A stretch of 64,000 bases of DNA, taken from the NCBI GenBank assembly GCA_904394975.1, contig CAJFNQ010000040.1, forward strand, positions 1 to 64,000, given 5' to 3'. The notes under the pieces were generated by a model that did no database searches, was not told where the DNA came from, and saw nothing but the letters and a program-made list of their open reading frames with translations. The position numbers and the translations under genes were made by a program. Shown one piece after another: positions 53,125 through 61,620 of the stretch (its first letter is position 1; every line of letters starts with the position of its first letter). Source of the DNA: Metaruminococcus_A gallistercoris (GTDB lineage Bacteria > Bacillota > Clostridia > Oscillospirales > Ruminococcaceae).

Positions 53125-53208
53125 GGGGAAATCTTTCGTCAAACCACTGAAAACCGGCTTTGCAACACACTTTTTTCGTTCTGTTTGGCACAATGTTTCA
53201 GTTTCACG

Positions 53209-54798
53209 TTACAGATGCGGAGCAAACCGTTTCATAACCGCCTGCGCAACACGAATTCCATCCACCGCGGCACTCATAATTCCTCCGGCGTAACCGGCGC
53301 CTTCTCCGCAGGGATAAACCCCCGGATGAGACAGTGCCTGAAAGGTTTCGTCCCGCTCGATCCGGACTGGAGAGGAGGTTCTGGTTTCCACACCGGTCAA
53401 AACCGTATCCGGCGCATCAAACCCATTCTGCTTCCTACCAAAACGGACAAGCCCCTCTTTGAGCAGACCGGTAACATAATCCGGAAACAGCTTTGCGAAA
53501 TCCCCGGGAGCAATTCCGGCCTGGTAAGACGGCAGGACCCGCCCAAAATCGTAACCGGCCTGTCCGTTCAAAAAGCGCCCTGCCGTTTGAACGGGCGCGG
53601 AATAATTTCCGCCTCCCATTCGGAAGGCTGCCTGTTCAAGACTTCGCTGAAAGGCGATCCCCTCCAGAGGAGATGAACCCATTTTTCGTGGATCAACCGA
53701 AACAACCAGCGCAGCATTGGCGTTTTTCTGGTCTCTTGCATATTCGCTCATGCCGTTGACGACAACACCGCCGGCTTCCGACGAAGAAGGCACAACAAAT
53801 CCGCCCGGACACATGCAGAAAGTGTACACCGCTTCTTCGCCTTTGCGGTAAGAAAGCTGATATTCCCCTTTCGGCAGACTCGGATGCCCCGCAAGTTCAT
53901 GATACAACGCCCGGTCGACTTCACTCTGAAGATGTTCCACCCGCACACCGACTGAAAACGGCTTCGGAGAAAAGAGATATCCATCCCGGTACAATGTCTC
54001 GAAAGTATCCCGTGCGCTGTGCCCGACCGCCAGAATCACTGCCGAAGCGGGCAGCTCCTGCCCGGATGCTATGACCAAACAGACCCGTCCATCACGATAC
54101 CGCACCCCTTCAAAGCAGGTAGAAAACCTTACTTCCCCACCGTTTTGCTGGATACGCCGGCGGATATTGCGAACGACTGTTTTCAAGTGATCAGTGCCAA
54201 CGTGTGGTTTGGCGCGAAAACGTATTTCCTCCGGAGCACCGAACTCTACAAAACGCGAAAGTACATATCCGCAACGAGAGTCCCCGATACGTGTAGTCAG
54301 TTTTCCGTCTGAAAAAGTTCCCGCGCCGCCTTCACCGAACTGAACATTGCTTTCCGGCGCAAGTGTTCCGGTTTTCCAAAAATGTTCTACCGTTTTTGTA
54401 CGCTGTTCCACCGGCTCACCCCGTTCAAGCACGGTAACCCGGTAGCCCTGTTCCGATAATAAAAGTGCAGCAAACATTCCCGCTGGACCAAAACCAACCA
54501 CTACAATAGGAGCTTCTGCCGTTTCGCTGCCCTTTGTTAATTCCAACGGCTGTTCCTTCCGCAGAACGACCTGCGGACTGGCGCACCGCCGAACGACCGC
54601 TTCTTCACCCTGCTCCAAATCAATCAAAACGGAGTGCACAAAAGTGATCTTTTCTCTGCGCGCGTCCACCGAAGTTTTTGAAATCGCTGCGGAAACAGCC
54701 GTTGATGCCGGTACGCCAATTCGTTTGAGCGCACGTTTAACCGCTGCCTCCTGCGGTTCATCCAGCGATGTGCGGATTCCGGAAACCAGAATCGACAT
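53209..54798 (-). CDS. FAD-dependent oxidoreductase (COG2509-like)
   Basis: Flavoprotein of 529 residues. After an N-terminal region of about 90 residues the FAD Rossmann motif V-V-V-G-F-G-P-A-G-M-F-A-A-L follows. Other conserved stretches are G-E-G-G-A-G-T-F-S-D-G-K-L-T-T-R, a mid-protein L-A-V-G-H-S-A-R-D-T and the C-terminal Y-P-C-G-E-G-A-G-Y-A-G-G-I. It belongs to uncharacterised dehydrogenases related to the NAD(P)/FAD HI0933-like group; the substrate is unknown. AAGGAGG precedes the ATG. Monocistronic. Confidence 0.82.
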   Translation of the reverse strand: MSILVSGIRTSLDEPQEAAVKRALKRIGVPASTAVSAAISKTSVDARREKITFVHSVLIDLEQGEEAVVRRCASPQVVLRKEQPLELTKGSETAEAPIVVVGFGPAGMFAALLLSEQGYRVTVLERGEPVEQRTKTVEHFWKTGTLAPESNVQFGEGGAGTFSDGKLTTRIGDSRCGYVLSRFVEFGAPEEIRFRAKPHVGTDHLKTVVRNIRRRIQQNGGEVRFSTCFEGVRYRDGRVCLVIASGQELPASAVILAVGHSARDTFETLYRDGYLFSPKPFSVGVRVEHLQSEVDRALYHELAGHPSLPKGEYQLSYRKGEEAVYTFCMCPGGFVVPSSSEAGGVVVNGMSEYARDQKNANAALVVSVDPRKMGSSPLEGIAFQRSLEQAAFRMGGGNYSAPVQTAGRFLNGQAGYDFGRVLPSYQAGIAPGDFAKLFPDYVTGLLKEGLVRFGRKQNGFDAPDTVLTGVETRTSSPVRIERDETFQALSHPGVYPCGEGAGYAGGIMSAAVDGIRVAQAVMKRFAPHL

Positions 54799-54956
54799 AA
54801 ATACCTCCTTCGTATATCACGGCATTCTGCCCATTCACCCCGCGCTCTTTTGCCAGGGGGTATGAAAACGCCAATACCTGTTCAAACAATATTTTATCAT
54901 AAAGCATTAAAAACTGCCCGCAATCAGCCTCACACAACCTCCGTGAACAAGCCCAA

Positions 54957-54989
54957 AAGCGGCGGCTGTGAAAGGCACAGCCGCCGCTT
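54957..54989 (-). terminator. cdaA-cdaR terminator
   Basis: Perfect 14-bp stem AAGCGGCGGCTGTG (54957-54970) and its complement (54976-54989) with a 5-nt loop. Only a short U-tract follows on the minus strand. Confidence 0.75.
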
Positions 54990-55005
54990 GCGGTTACGTC
55001 AAAAA

Positions 55006-56289
55006 TCATTTAGGGGACGCGTACACGATTGCTGTATACTCTCCAACGGCCCATACAGTTGATTTCGTTGGGATTTTCACAGACACCGGAACAGTAAACT
55101 GCCCTTTTTCCGTAATTTTCTGTTCCAGCAGATCAATCTCGCCAACAACATCGGAAGCCGTAATTGTCGCCAGGTCCTCCGGCGTGCCGATAATCTTCAC
55201 CGAACCAATATACTGCGTCACCACACTGGCATCTACATTTTCCGGGACATTGACAAGCTTCAAATTACTGTTCGATATTCGGACAGTTTTAGATGAATAC
55301 CCAGACAGGTCAAAGGAAATCGAAATTTCACCAACATTTTGTGTATTCACAAATGAGTCCGGCAATGCAACACTTAAATTAAATATCGCATTCAAATCCA
55401 ACTGTCGGAAATCAACATAGCCCACATTCACACTTTCAAAATTGTCCAGAACACTGGAAGGAGCAGCAACTTCAATGGTAGACTGGCTCATGGTATATTT
55501 CAGCGTGCTTGTGTCAAATCCTTCCGGCACGTTGAGGTAATCAAATGTTACAGGAAGAACTTTCTGTTCCAGAATAGGAACGGTAACAGTATATTTTTCC
55601 GTTGAAGCTTCAATATTGTCATCCTCAATCAACGTTCCGTCTTTATCATAAAGCTCCAGACGGCCGTCCGTTACAAGCGTTTCTGTTCGAGATTCCGAAT
55701 CATCCACCTTGACTACGCATTTTGCCACGCGGTCAATCGACGCCTGTGGCCCCGTTAATGTAACCTTATCCGGCGAAACCGTCGGCGTTCCTTTGATGTA
55801 ACTATCCTCCGCCTGCACTTCATCGGCAGAAACCGAAAGGGAAAAAGACTTGCTGACGACAGTGTCAAACTGCACCGTGATCTTATCAGGCGTTGCGTAA
55901 AGGATCTGATAATCAGTGTTTTCCGAAAGCGAAACTTTCTTACGCACCGTAACTTCCAACTCATATGTTCCGGCTGATGTAACAGCAGACGGCAGCGCAA
56001 CCACTTCAAAGCTATCCGCTGTTAAAGCGCCGACCTGATACCGCTTTCCCTGCACGGTAACGTTTACAGTCTGCTCATTGCCCTCAACCGGTTCGAGGCC
56101 CAGCAACTGCGCACTGGAATTTTCCATATCGATTGTAACAGGTACATTGTAAATGGTTACTCTTGCATCCTCGCTGACAAAAACAGCCACAAGGAACCAG
56201 CTGATCACAGCGATCACAACCGAAAGCACCTTGACGAACAGGTTGTTGTCAAACAATTTGGAGAACCAGTTATCACGAAACAGCTTCAT
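55006..56289 (-). CDS. cdaR: YbbR-domain protein, CdaA regulator CdaR
   Basis: Extracytoplasmic protein of 427 residues with an N-terminal membrane anchor (about 15-40) and about four YbbR repeats (each about 85 residues, beginning I-x-V-P-V-x or P-V-x-x). In Firmicutes CdaR binds and modulates the diadenylate cyclase CdaA. It overlaps the cdaA stop by 4 nt, so it is coupled. glmM, the usual third gene of this operon, is not downstream here. Confidence 0.88.
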   Translation of the reverse strand: MKLFRDNWFSKLFDNNLFVKVLSVVIAVISWFLVAVFVSEDARVTIYNVPVTIDMENSSAQLLGLEPVEGNEQTVNVTVQGKRYQVGALTADSFEVVALPSAVTSAGTYELEVTVRKKVSLSENTDYQILYATPDKITVQFDTVVSKSFSLSVSADEVQAEDSYIKGTPTVSPDKVTLTGPQASIDRVAKCVVKVDDSESRTETLVTDGRLELYDKDGTLIEDDNIEASTEKYTVTVPILEQKVLPVTFDYLNVPEGFDTSTLKYTMSQSTIEVAAPSSVLDNFESVNVGYVDFRQLDLNAIFNLSVALPDSFVNTQNVGEISISFDLSGYSSKTVRISNSNLKLVNVPENVDASVVTQYIGSVKIIGTPEDLATITASDVVGEIDLLEQKITEKGQFTVPVSVKIPTKSTVWAVGEYTAIVYASPK

Positions 56290-57152
56290 CGTTTAAACCT
56301 CCCCAAAAAACGGCGCTTGCTTTTCTTTTCAGGAGCTTCCGGGATCAACCGTGCACGCAACAACTGCGTTAAGGTAAAGGAATTAAAATTTCGCTGCAGG
56401 CTGCCGTTTTCTGCAACGGAAATCGTTCCCGTTTCCTCTGAAACAACAATGACGAGCGCATCGGAATTTTCACTCATGCCAATGGCCGCACGATGGCGGG
56501 AACCCAACTGTTTGTCGACATATTCCCCTTTGGTTGTACTGGGAAGAAAACAGCCCGCCGCAAGAACACGGCCATCCCGCATGATGACTGCTCCGTCATG
56601 CATCGGCGAATTCGGGAAAAAGATATTGCACAGCAGCTGAACGCTTGCCTGCGCGTCAATCACCACGCCAACAGGAAGCAGATCGCCAAGCTTTGTTTTG
56701 TTTTCTATTACGATAATCGCGCCGGTTTTTGTATTGGAAAGGCGTTCACACGCTTCCACAATCGGCTTGATCGCAGGTGCCCATGCCTGCCCTTTTTCAA
56801 AGCTGTTTTCTCCGCCCGCTAAAACGCTTAAACCGGCAATCTTAGTTCGGCCGACTTTTTCTAACGCCCGCCGCAGTTCCGGCTGAAAAACGACGATAAT
56901 GGCCAAAACACCAAATGTAAAAATATTTGTCAGCACAAATGACATTGTTTTCAAATCAATGATCTGCGCGACAAAATAAGAAACCGCAAGAATCAGAAGA
57001 CCTTTTACCAGCTGCTCTGCTCTTGTTTCGCGCACCAGCTTAATGGCTTTGTAAACCAGATAGGAAACGAGGAGAATATCAATTAAGTCTGCCAGCGTAA
57101 ACGTGCGGATAACACTGACAATGGAATTCCACACCAGCGTAATGTATTGCAT
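56286..57152 (-). CDS. cdaA: Diadenylate cyclase CdaA
   Basis: Membrane c-di-AMP synthase of 288 residues: three N-terminal TM helices (about 22-40, 50-66, 70-90), then the DAC catalytic domain with D-G-A at 186-188 and R-H-R at 219-221. It condenses two ATP into cyclic di-AMP, which controls potassium/osmolyte uptake and wall homeostasis. The promoter is immediately upstream; the operon is cdaA-cdaR. Confidence 0.95.
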   Translation of the reverse strand: MQYITLVWNSIVSVIRTFTLADLIDILLVSYLVYKAIKLVRETRAEQLVKGLLILAVSYFVAQIIDLKTMSFVLTNIFTFGVLAIIVVFQPELRRALEKVGRTKIAGLSVLAGGENSFEKGQAWAPAIKPIVEACERLSNTKTGAIIVIENKTKLGDLLPVGVVIDAQASVQLLCNIFFPNSPMHDGAVIMRDGRVLAAGCFLPSTTKGEYVDKQLGSRHRAAIGMSENSDALVIVVSEETGTISVAENGSLQRNFNSFTLTQLLRARLIPEAPEKKSKRRFLGRFKR

Positions 57153-57208
57153 GCTACCTCTCCTCTTATTTTAACGTCATGGCAAAACAACCAAAACCAT
57201 GCAATTCT

Positions 57209-57236
57209 ATTGTACCATAAACCAAACGGATTGCAA
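57209..57236 (-). promoter_or_regulatory. cdaA promoter
   Basis: Minus-strand TTGCAA (57231-57236), 16-nt spacer, TACAAT (57209-57214). Confidence 0.6.
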
Positions 57237-57254
57237 CAAAAGTTCACAGCTTTT

Positions 57255-58391
57255 TTACAGCATTTTTACCTGTTTTGCGACAAATTCAGCTTCCGATTTT
57301 TTGTTAAACGCCCCCGGTGAAAGGCGAACCGCACCGTTTGCACTGCTGCCGTAAAAACGGTGGGCAAGCGGCGCACAGTGCAAACCTGCCCGAACAGCGA
57401 TTCCAGCCCGGTTAAGCTGTTCGCCAATTTCAGTCGATTCACGGCTTGCATGCGTGAATGAAACGACCGGAACATGCGTTCCGAACCCAAACGCAGGGTC
57501 CAGCAAACGCAAATTTTTGTTCTGGCGAACCGCATCCGCCACAAGCAGTGCAAGTGACATTTCATGCTGATAAAGCCGGCCGATGCTGCGGTTTTCCACA
57601 AAATCAAGCCCTTTGCTCAAAGTAAAAATGCCTACCGTATTGAGCGTACCGCTTTCAAACCGATCCGGAAGAAAATCCGGCTGCTGCATTTCGTTGGACA
57701 CGCTCCCGGTTCCTCCTTCCAGCACAGTGGACAAGCTGATATCATCTCCCAAAATCATGAGTCCGGTGCCGGTTGCGCCATACAACCCCTTATGCCCAGC
57801 CATGCACACCACGCATTTTCCAAGCGAGAATACATCTATGGGAAGCACTCCGGCTGACTGTGCGGCATCTACTACCAAAACCGCCTTTTTCTTCCGGCAC
57901 AGATCGGCCAATTTCTGAATTGGCATAATCTTCCCGCTCACATTGGAAGCATGTGTACATACCACCACTGATGTCTTTGGGGTAAACAGCTGTTCAAAAT
58001 GCTCTACTGTTTCATCCTCCGTTAATCCGGGTTCCGCGTAACTGACGGTGATTCCGCGCTCTCCCGCAAGCGCATACAATGGACGGTAGACCGAATTATG
58101 TTCCAAAACGGAAGTAACAACATGATCGCCCTTTTTGAGAAGCCCTTTGAGCGCCATATTAAGTGCCTGTGTACAATTCACGGTGAAAATCACCTTCTCG
58201 GTCTCCGCATGAAAAAACGCCGCCGCCTTCTTTCTTGTTTTATACACCATATTCCCGGCCCGCATAGAAAAATCATGCCCACTGCGGCCCGGATTCCCTC
58301 CAAAATGCCGCACCGCCATAGAAGCCGCCTGCGCCACTGCGTCCGGCTTGGGATAGGTCGTAGCGGCATTGTCAAAATAAATCAAAATCAT
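57255..58391 (-). CDS. Cysteine desulfurase-like aminotransferase
   Basis: Class V PLP enzyme of 378 residues. It begins with Y-F-D-N-A-A-T-T-Y-P-K-P; the PLP lysine is in A-G-H-K-G-L-Y-G-A-T-G. H-A-S-N-V-S-G and D-A-A-Q-S-A-G are conserved. The C-terminal loop has G-L-H-C-A-P-L-A-H, whose Cys is the likely persulfide carrier. It is the group often encoded next to DUF3343 (putative Se/S carrier), as here. The start is uncertain: ATG 58391 is used, although the upstream frame is open to 58526 with an unlikely sequence. Confidence 0.85.
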   Translation of the reverse strand: MILIYFDNAATTYPKPDAVAQAASMAVRHFGGNPGRSGHDFSMRAGNMVYKTRKKAAAFFHAETEKVIFTVNCTQALNMALKGLLKKGDHVVTSVLEHNSVYRPLYALAGERGITVSYAEPGLTEDETVEHFEQLFTPKTSVVVCTHASNVSGKIMPIQKLADLCRKKKAVLVVDAAQSAGVLPIDVFSLGKCVVCMAGHKGLYGATGTGLMILGDDISLSTVLEGGTGSVSNEMQQPDFLPDRFESGTLNTVGIFTLSKGLDFVENRSIGRLYQHEMSLALLVADAVRQNKNLRLLDPAFGFGTHVPVVSFTHASRESTEIGEQLNRAGIAVRAGLHCAPLAHRFYGSSANGAVRLSPGAFNKKSEAEFVAKQVKML

Positions 58392-58554
58392 CACCCTGTT
58401 TCCGTCGGCTGTAAAACCGATCCGACTCTGCCCTGCCCTCTGTGTTGCCCAAACAGTTTGTCCGCCCCGGCGGCAAAGCCCTTCCGGCGGACGGCCACGC
58501 GCCACACCAGCATGATGCGGAGCCATCCGGAAGAACTCCCGTCACACCGCCGGT
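58392..58554. other. GC-rich gap between DUF3343 and desulfurase genes
   Basis: A 163-nt interval that is more GC-rich than its surroundings, with no ribosome site. It can fold: GTCCGCC (58460-58466) pairs perfectly with GGCGGAC (58486-58492), framed by GTGTTGC (58442-58448) and GCCACAC (58501-58507) with one mismatch. It may be a structured RNA leader of the desulfurase gene. Confidence 0.4.
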
Positions 58555-58773
58555 TTAATGAATCTGCGCCGTTCCGAGTACAGGAATCCCAACACGTTCC
58601 AACATTGCACGGAGTGCAGCCGGATCCTGTTTGACCACAATGCTGTAACCGCACCCGCGTTTGGAATAACCGGAGGGGGTGCGGACAATACCTACATGGA
58701 TTCCTTTTGAGGAAAGATAATCCTTGGCTTTGTAAGCATGTGTGATGGAACGGAGCATGATCAGGTTTTTCAC
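58555..58773 (-). CDS. DUF3343 protein (putative Se/S carrier)
   Basis: Small protein of 72 residues: L-R-S-I-T-H-A-Y-K-A near the start, V-R-T-P-S-G-Y-S-K-R-G-C-G-Y-S-I-V-V in the middle with the conserved cysteine, then a C-terminal helix. The family (DUF3343) is proposed to carry selenium or sulfur because it co-occurs with SirA/YedF and cysteine desulfurase genes. It starts with GTG. The gene immediately upstream of the desulfurase supports a shared sulfur-transfer role. Confidence 0.85.
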   Translation of the reverse strand: MKNLIMLRSITHAYKAKDYLSSKGIHVGIVRTPSGYSKRGCGYSIVVKQDPAALRAMLERVGIPVLGTAQIH

Positions 58774-58909
58774 AGGTTATCACCACGATTCGGCCAAAGC
58801 AGGCTTTTTCTTTAGAAAACAGCAGAAAACACCGTTTTCTACTTTCATGATATGCAAAACCTTCTTTAAATGCTCCCGAAAGATATTCACTCGCAAATTG
58901 TGTACAAAC
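58774..58909. other. Gap upstream of the DUF3343 gene
   Basis: About 135 nt between the ispF terminator and DUF3343. It contains a small imperfect hairpin (gaaaac...gttttc) and no gene that I can support. Confidence 0.35.
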
Positions 58910-58940
58910 AAAAAACGCCCCGCTTTTGCGGGGCGTTTTC
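58908..58940 (-). terminator. ispD-ispF terminator
   Basis: AAAACGCCCCGC pairs with GCGGGGCGTTTT across 58911-58938 (4-nt TTTT loop), followed by U residues on the minus strand. Confidence 0.9.
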
Positions 58941-58977
58941 AAATTCATCAACTCGGTAAACACACGATATGAAACAA

Positions 58978-59457
58978 TCAATCCATGCGTTCGATGAGGG
59001 CGACCGCATGCGCCGAAATCCCTTCCTCTCTGCCGGAAAAGCCAAGGCGTTCTTCGGTTGTAGCCTTGACGCTGACCTGCGAACGATCGATTTCACAGGC
59101 GTCCGCAAGGGCTGCACGCATCTGCTCAATATAGGGTTTGAGCTTGGGCGCCTGTGCGATCACAGTACTGTCGATGTTGCCAACGCGGTACCCTTCCCGC
59201 CGCAGGATGTCGATCACCTTCCGGAGCAGCTCGATGCTGTCCGCCCCGCTGTACGCAGGATCGATATCCGGAAAATGCATGCCGATGTCGCCCAGCGCTG
59301 CAGCGCCTAATAGGGCATCCATGACCGCGTGGGTCAGCACATCGGCGTCGGAATGGCCGAGCAAACCGAGCGTGTGGGGAATCTCCACCCCGCCGATGAT
59401 AAGTTTACGCCCTTGTGCCAGGCGGTGAACGTCATATCCATGTCCAATGCGAATCAT
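58978..59457 (-). CDS. ispF: 2-C-methyl-D-erythritol 2,4-cyclodiphosphate synthase
   Basis: MEP-pathway isoprenoid enzyme of 159 residues. Zinc ligands lie in I-G-H-G-Y-D-V-H and G-H-S-D-A-D; D-I-G-M-H-F-P and the C-terminal T-T-E-E-R-L-G-F-S-G-R are conserved. The ATG 59457 is preferred since AGAGG lies 6 nt upstream; the frame extends to 59484 without a site. It follows ispD by 44 nt. Confidence 0.96.
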   Translation of the reverse strand: MIRIGHGYDVHRLAQGRKLIIGGVEIPHTLGLLGHSDADVLTHAVMDALLGAAALGDIGMHFPDIDPAYSGADSIELLRKVIDILRREGYRVGNIDSTVIAQAPKLKPYIEQMRAALADACEIDRSQVSVKATTEERLGFSGREEGISAHAVALIERMD

Positions 59458-59501
59458 AAACATCCTCTTTTCTTTATCCGCCATCCAACACCCTGCTTGC
59501 T

Positions 59502-60182
59502 TCAGCGATTATTATCCCGCAAAAAAGCATTTGCGATGGCCAGATCATCTTCAGTCGTAAGTTTAATGTTTCGGTAACTTCCACAAGCCATATATACCCG
59601 GTGCCCGGCGTGTTCCACAAGCTGACAGTCATCGGTAAAATCCAGCCCGGATTGGCGGGCAGCTTCAATTCCCTGCAGATAAACCTCCCGACGGAACACC
59701 TGGGGCGTTTGCGTAAGATAAAGACTGCTTCGGTCAGGTGTGGCAGTAATCATCCCGTCGGGTGAAACAACTTTTACTGTATCCTTGACCGGAACACCCA
59801 ACGTAGCGGCGCCGAAGCGTTCGGCATCCGCAAGCACGCGGGTGATCTCTTCCGGGGAAACAAACGGGCGTGCGCCATCATGGATCGCAACATATTCTGC
59901 CGACGGATCCGCCGCTCTGACACCTTCAAGTACCGACTGCTGGCGGGTCTCGCCGCCGGCGACGATCCGTGTCACCTTTTTCAGAGCAAAAGTTTCTTTC
60001 AACTGCCGGTACTGTGCAAGACGCTCTTCCCGGGTGACCACAACCACTTCACCGATTTCTTCCACCTGCTCCAGCGCACGGATACTTCTTATCACTACCG
60101 GCACACCGCCGAATTCGAGCAGCAGTTTATCTACACCCATCCGCGAGCTGCTTCCCGCGGCGACTACGATTGCTGATACCAC
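59502..60182 (-). CDS. ispD: 2-C-methyl-D-erythritol 4-phosphate cytidylyltransferase
   Basis: MEP-pathway nucleotidyltransferase of 226 residues. The N-terminal V-V-A-A-G-S-S-S-R-M-G-V-D-K-L loop binds CTP; V-A-I-H-D-G-A-R-P-F and the T-D-D-C-Q-L segment bind substrate. It starts with GTG 60182, with AGGAAGGG about 10 nt upstream. Together with ispF it shows isoprenoids come from the MEP pathway. Confidence 0.95.
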   Translation of the reverse strand: MVSAIVVAAGSSSRMGVDKLLLEFGGVPVVIRSIRALEQVEEIGEVVVVTREERLAQYRQLKETFALKKVTRIVAGGETRQQSVLEGVRAADPSAEYVAIHDGARPFVSPEEITRVLADAERFGAATLGVPVKDTVKVVSPDGMITATPDRSSLYLTQTPQVFRREVYLQGIEAARQSGLDFTDDCQLVEHAGHRVYMACGSYRNIKLTTEDDLAIANAFLRDNNR

Positions 60183-60210
60183 GAAGCGACCGCCCTTCCT
60201 TTTCTTTTGC

Positions 60211-60245
60211 TTTTATTGTAGCAGGAGTTCGGTCTCCTTACAACC
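60211..60245 (-). promoter_or_regulatory. ispD promoter
   Basis: On the minus strand TTGTAA, 17-nt spacer, TACAAT, in the divergent region with the homocysteine methyltransferase gene. Coordinates are approximate. Confidence 0.55.
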
Positions 60246-60263
60246 CGCACCGGTCGTTTTTTC

Positions 60264-60292
60264 TTTACAGATGAGAGACAGAGCGGTATAAT
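60264..60292 (+). promoter_or_regulatory. Promoter of the second homocysteine methyltransferase
   Basis: TTTACA (60264-60269), 17-nt spacer, TATAAT (60287-60292), 37 nt before the start codon. Confidence 0.65.
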
Positions 60293-60328
60293 ACAGACAA
60301 ACAAGACTCGGCTTACAGGAGGACAACC

Positions 60329-61570
60329 ATGGATTTTCTTTTCACCATTCAAAACCGTTTACTGATCTTCGACGGTGCGTTTGGCACTGTTTTGATGGAG
60401 CGCGGACTTAAACCCGGTGAAAACCCCACCGTGCTGAACATGACCATGCCGGAGGTCGTGACCGATATTCATAAAAATTACCTGGAAAGCGGCGCGCAGG
60501 TGGTCACCCTGAACACCTTCAGCAACAGCCGTTATAAAATAGAAGGGCTTCCCTATTCGTTGGACGACATGGCGCACGCCGCGTTTGAATGTGCGATCAA
60601 AGCGGTGGAGGCCGCTGGAAAGTCAGCGTTCCTCATCTATGACATCGGCCCGTGCGGCAAGCTGCTGGAGCCGATGGGTGAAGTGACCTTTGAGGAGGCA
60701 TATGATCTTTATAAAGAGCAAGCGGTCGTCGCTGAAAAATACGGTGCAGACGCCATCCTCATCGAGACCCAGTCCGACCTTTTTGAGATGAAGGCCGGTC
60801 TTCTGGCCGCAAAGGAGAACACATCTCTTCCGGTCATCTGCTCGATTACACTGGAAGCAAACGGGCGCACCTACACCGGCGGCTGTCTGGAAAGCATTGC
60901 CGCAACGCTGGAACGACTTGGCGCGGACGCCATTGGCTTAAACTGCAGCGTCGGCCCGAAAGACCTGCTTCCTTACGCGAAACAGCTGCTGCAGCTTACC
61001 TCCCTGCCAGTCATCGTTCAGCCGAACGCCGGACTTCCGCAGGAGCAGGACGGCGTAACGGTGTTTGACACCACTCCAGACGAGTTCGCAGATATTATGG
61101 CAGAGCTCGCAAAAGCAGGCGCGAACATTCTGGGCGGCTGCTGCGGCACCAATTATGAATACATCCGCAGGCTGACAAAAGCGGTGGAAGGAATGACGCC
61201 CGTCAAGCGGACGGTAGAACCGGTCGCATGCGCCTGCACCCCATCCGTATTTGTCGCGGTGACGGCAGATACCGAAAAGGTTGATCTCATCACGCCGCAA
61301 AACGCAGAAGAGATCGCAGGATATATCCAGTCACAGGATTTTGACAGTTTGATGGACATTGCGCTGGACAAAGCGTATGAAGGCGACGCCGAATATATGC
61401 TGCTGGACCTCACCCTGTTGCCCGGCCTCTCTCCGGACGAGGCGGCCGCAGCCATCCGCTTTTTACAGACAACGGTTCGGCTGCCGCTCGGAATTGCCGC
61501 GCACAGCGAAGAAACCGCAAAACAGGCGGCGCGTTTTTACAACGGAACACCGTATATTATCATCAAATAA
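60329..61570 (+). CDS. Homocysteine S-methyltransferase with partial pterin-binding domain
   Basis: Protein of 413 residues. Residues 1-290 are an Hcy barrel with zinc ligands C206 and C271/C272 (G-L-N-C-S and G-G-C-C-G-T). Residues about 325-413 resemble the first half of a pterin-binding TIM barrel: N-A-E-E-I-A-G-Y-I near 325, A-x-x-x-G-D-A-E-Y-M-L-L-D-L near 348-361 and N-G-T-P-Y-I-I-I at the end. The protein stops there, right before a terminator, with no B12 domain. It looks like a MetH truncated within domain 2, or a natural short family. It is a paralogue of the N-terminal half of the fusion at 3951-5786. Confidence 0.82.
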   Translation: MDFLFTIQNRLLIFDGAFGTVLMERGLKPGENPTVLNMTMPEVVTDIHKNYLESGAQVVTLNTFSNSRYKIEGLPYSLDDMAHAAFECAIKAVEAAGKSAFLIYDIGPCGKLLEPMGEVTFEEAYDLYKEQAVVAEKYGADAILIETQSDLFEMKAGLLAAKENTSLPVICSITLEANGRTYTGGCLESIAATLERLGADAIGLNCSVGPKDLLPYAKQLLQLTSLPVIVQPNAGLPQEQDGVTVFDTTPDEFADIMAELAKAGANILGGCCGTNYEYIRRLTKAVEGMTPVKRTVEPVACACTPSVFVAVTADTEKVDLITPQNAEEIAGYIQSQDFDSLMDIALDKAYEGDAEYMLLDLTLLPGLSPDEAAAAIRFLQTTVRLPLGIAAHSEETAKQAARFYNGTPYIIIK

Positions 61571-61608
61571 AAAAAACGGGTATGCGTTTTTTCGCATACC
61601 CGTTTTCT
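61571..61608. terminator. Bidirectional terminator
   Basis: Perfect 14-bp stem AAAACGGGTATGCG (61573-61586) and its complement (61593-61606), A-rich on the left and T-rich on the right. It serves the methyltransferase gene and the convergent AraC gene. Confidence 0.9.
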
Positions 61609-61620
61609 GCAATCATGTTC

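Noticed and set aside
58392..58554. Selenocysteine tRNA or N-terminal extension of the desulfurase
   Set aside because: A GCATCATGC segment places TCA in a loop-like context, but no acceptor or T-arm (GTTCGA) is found. The in-frame extension has an unlikely composition and no ribosome site.
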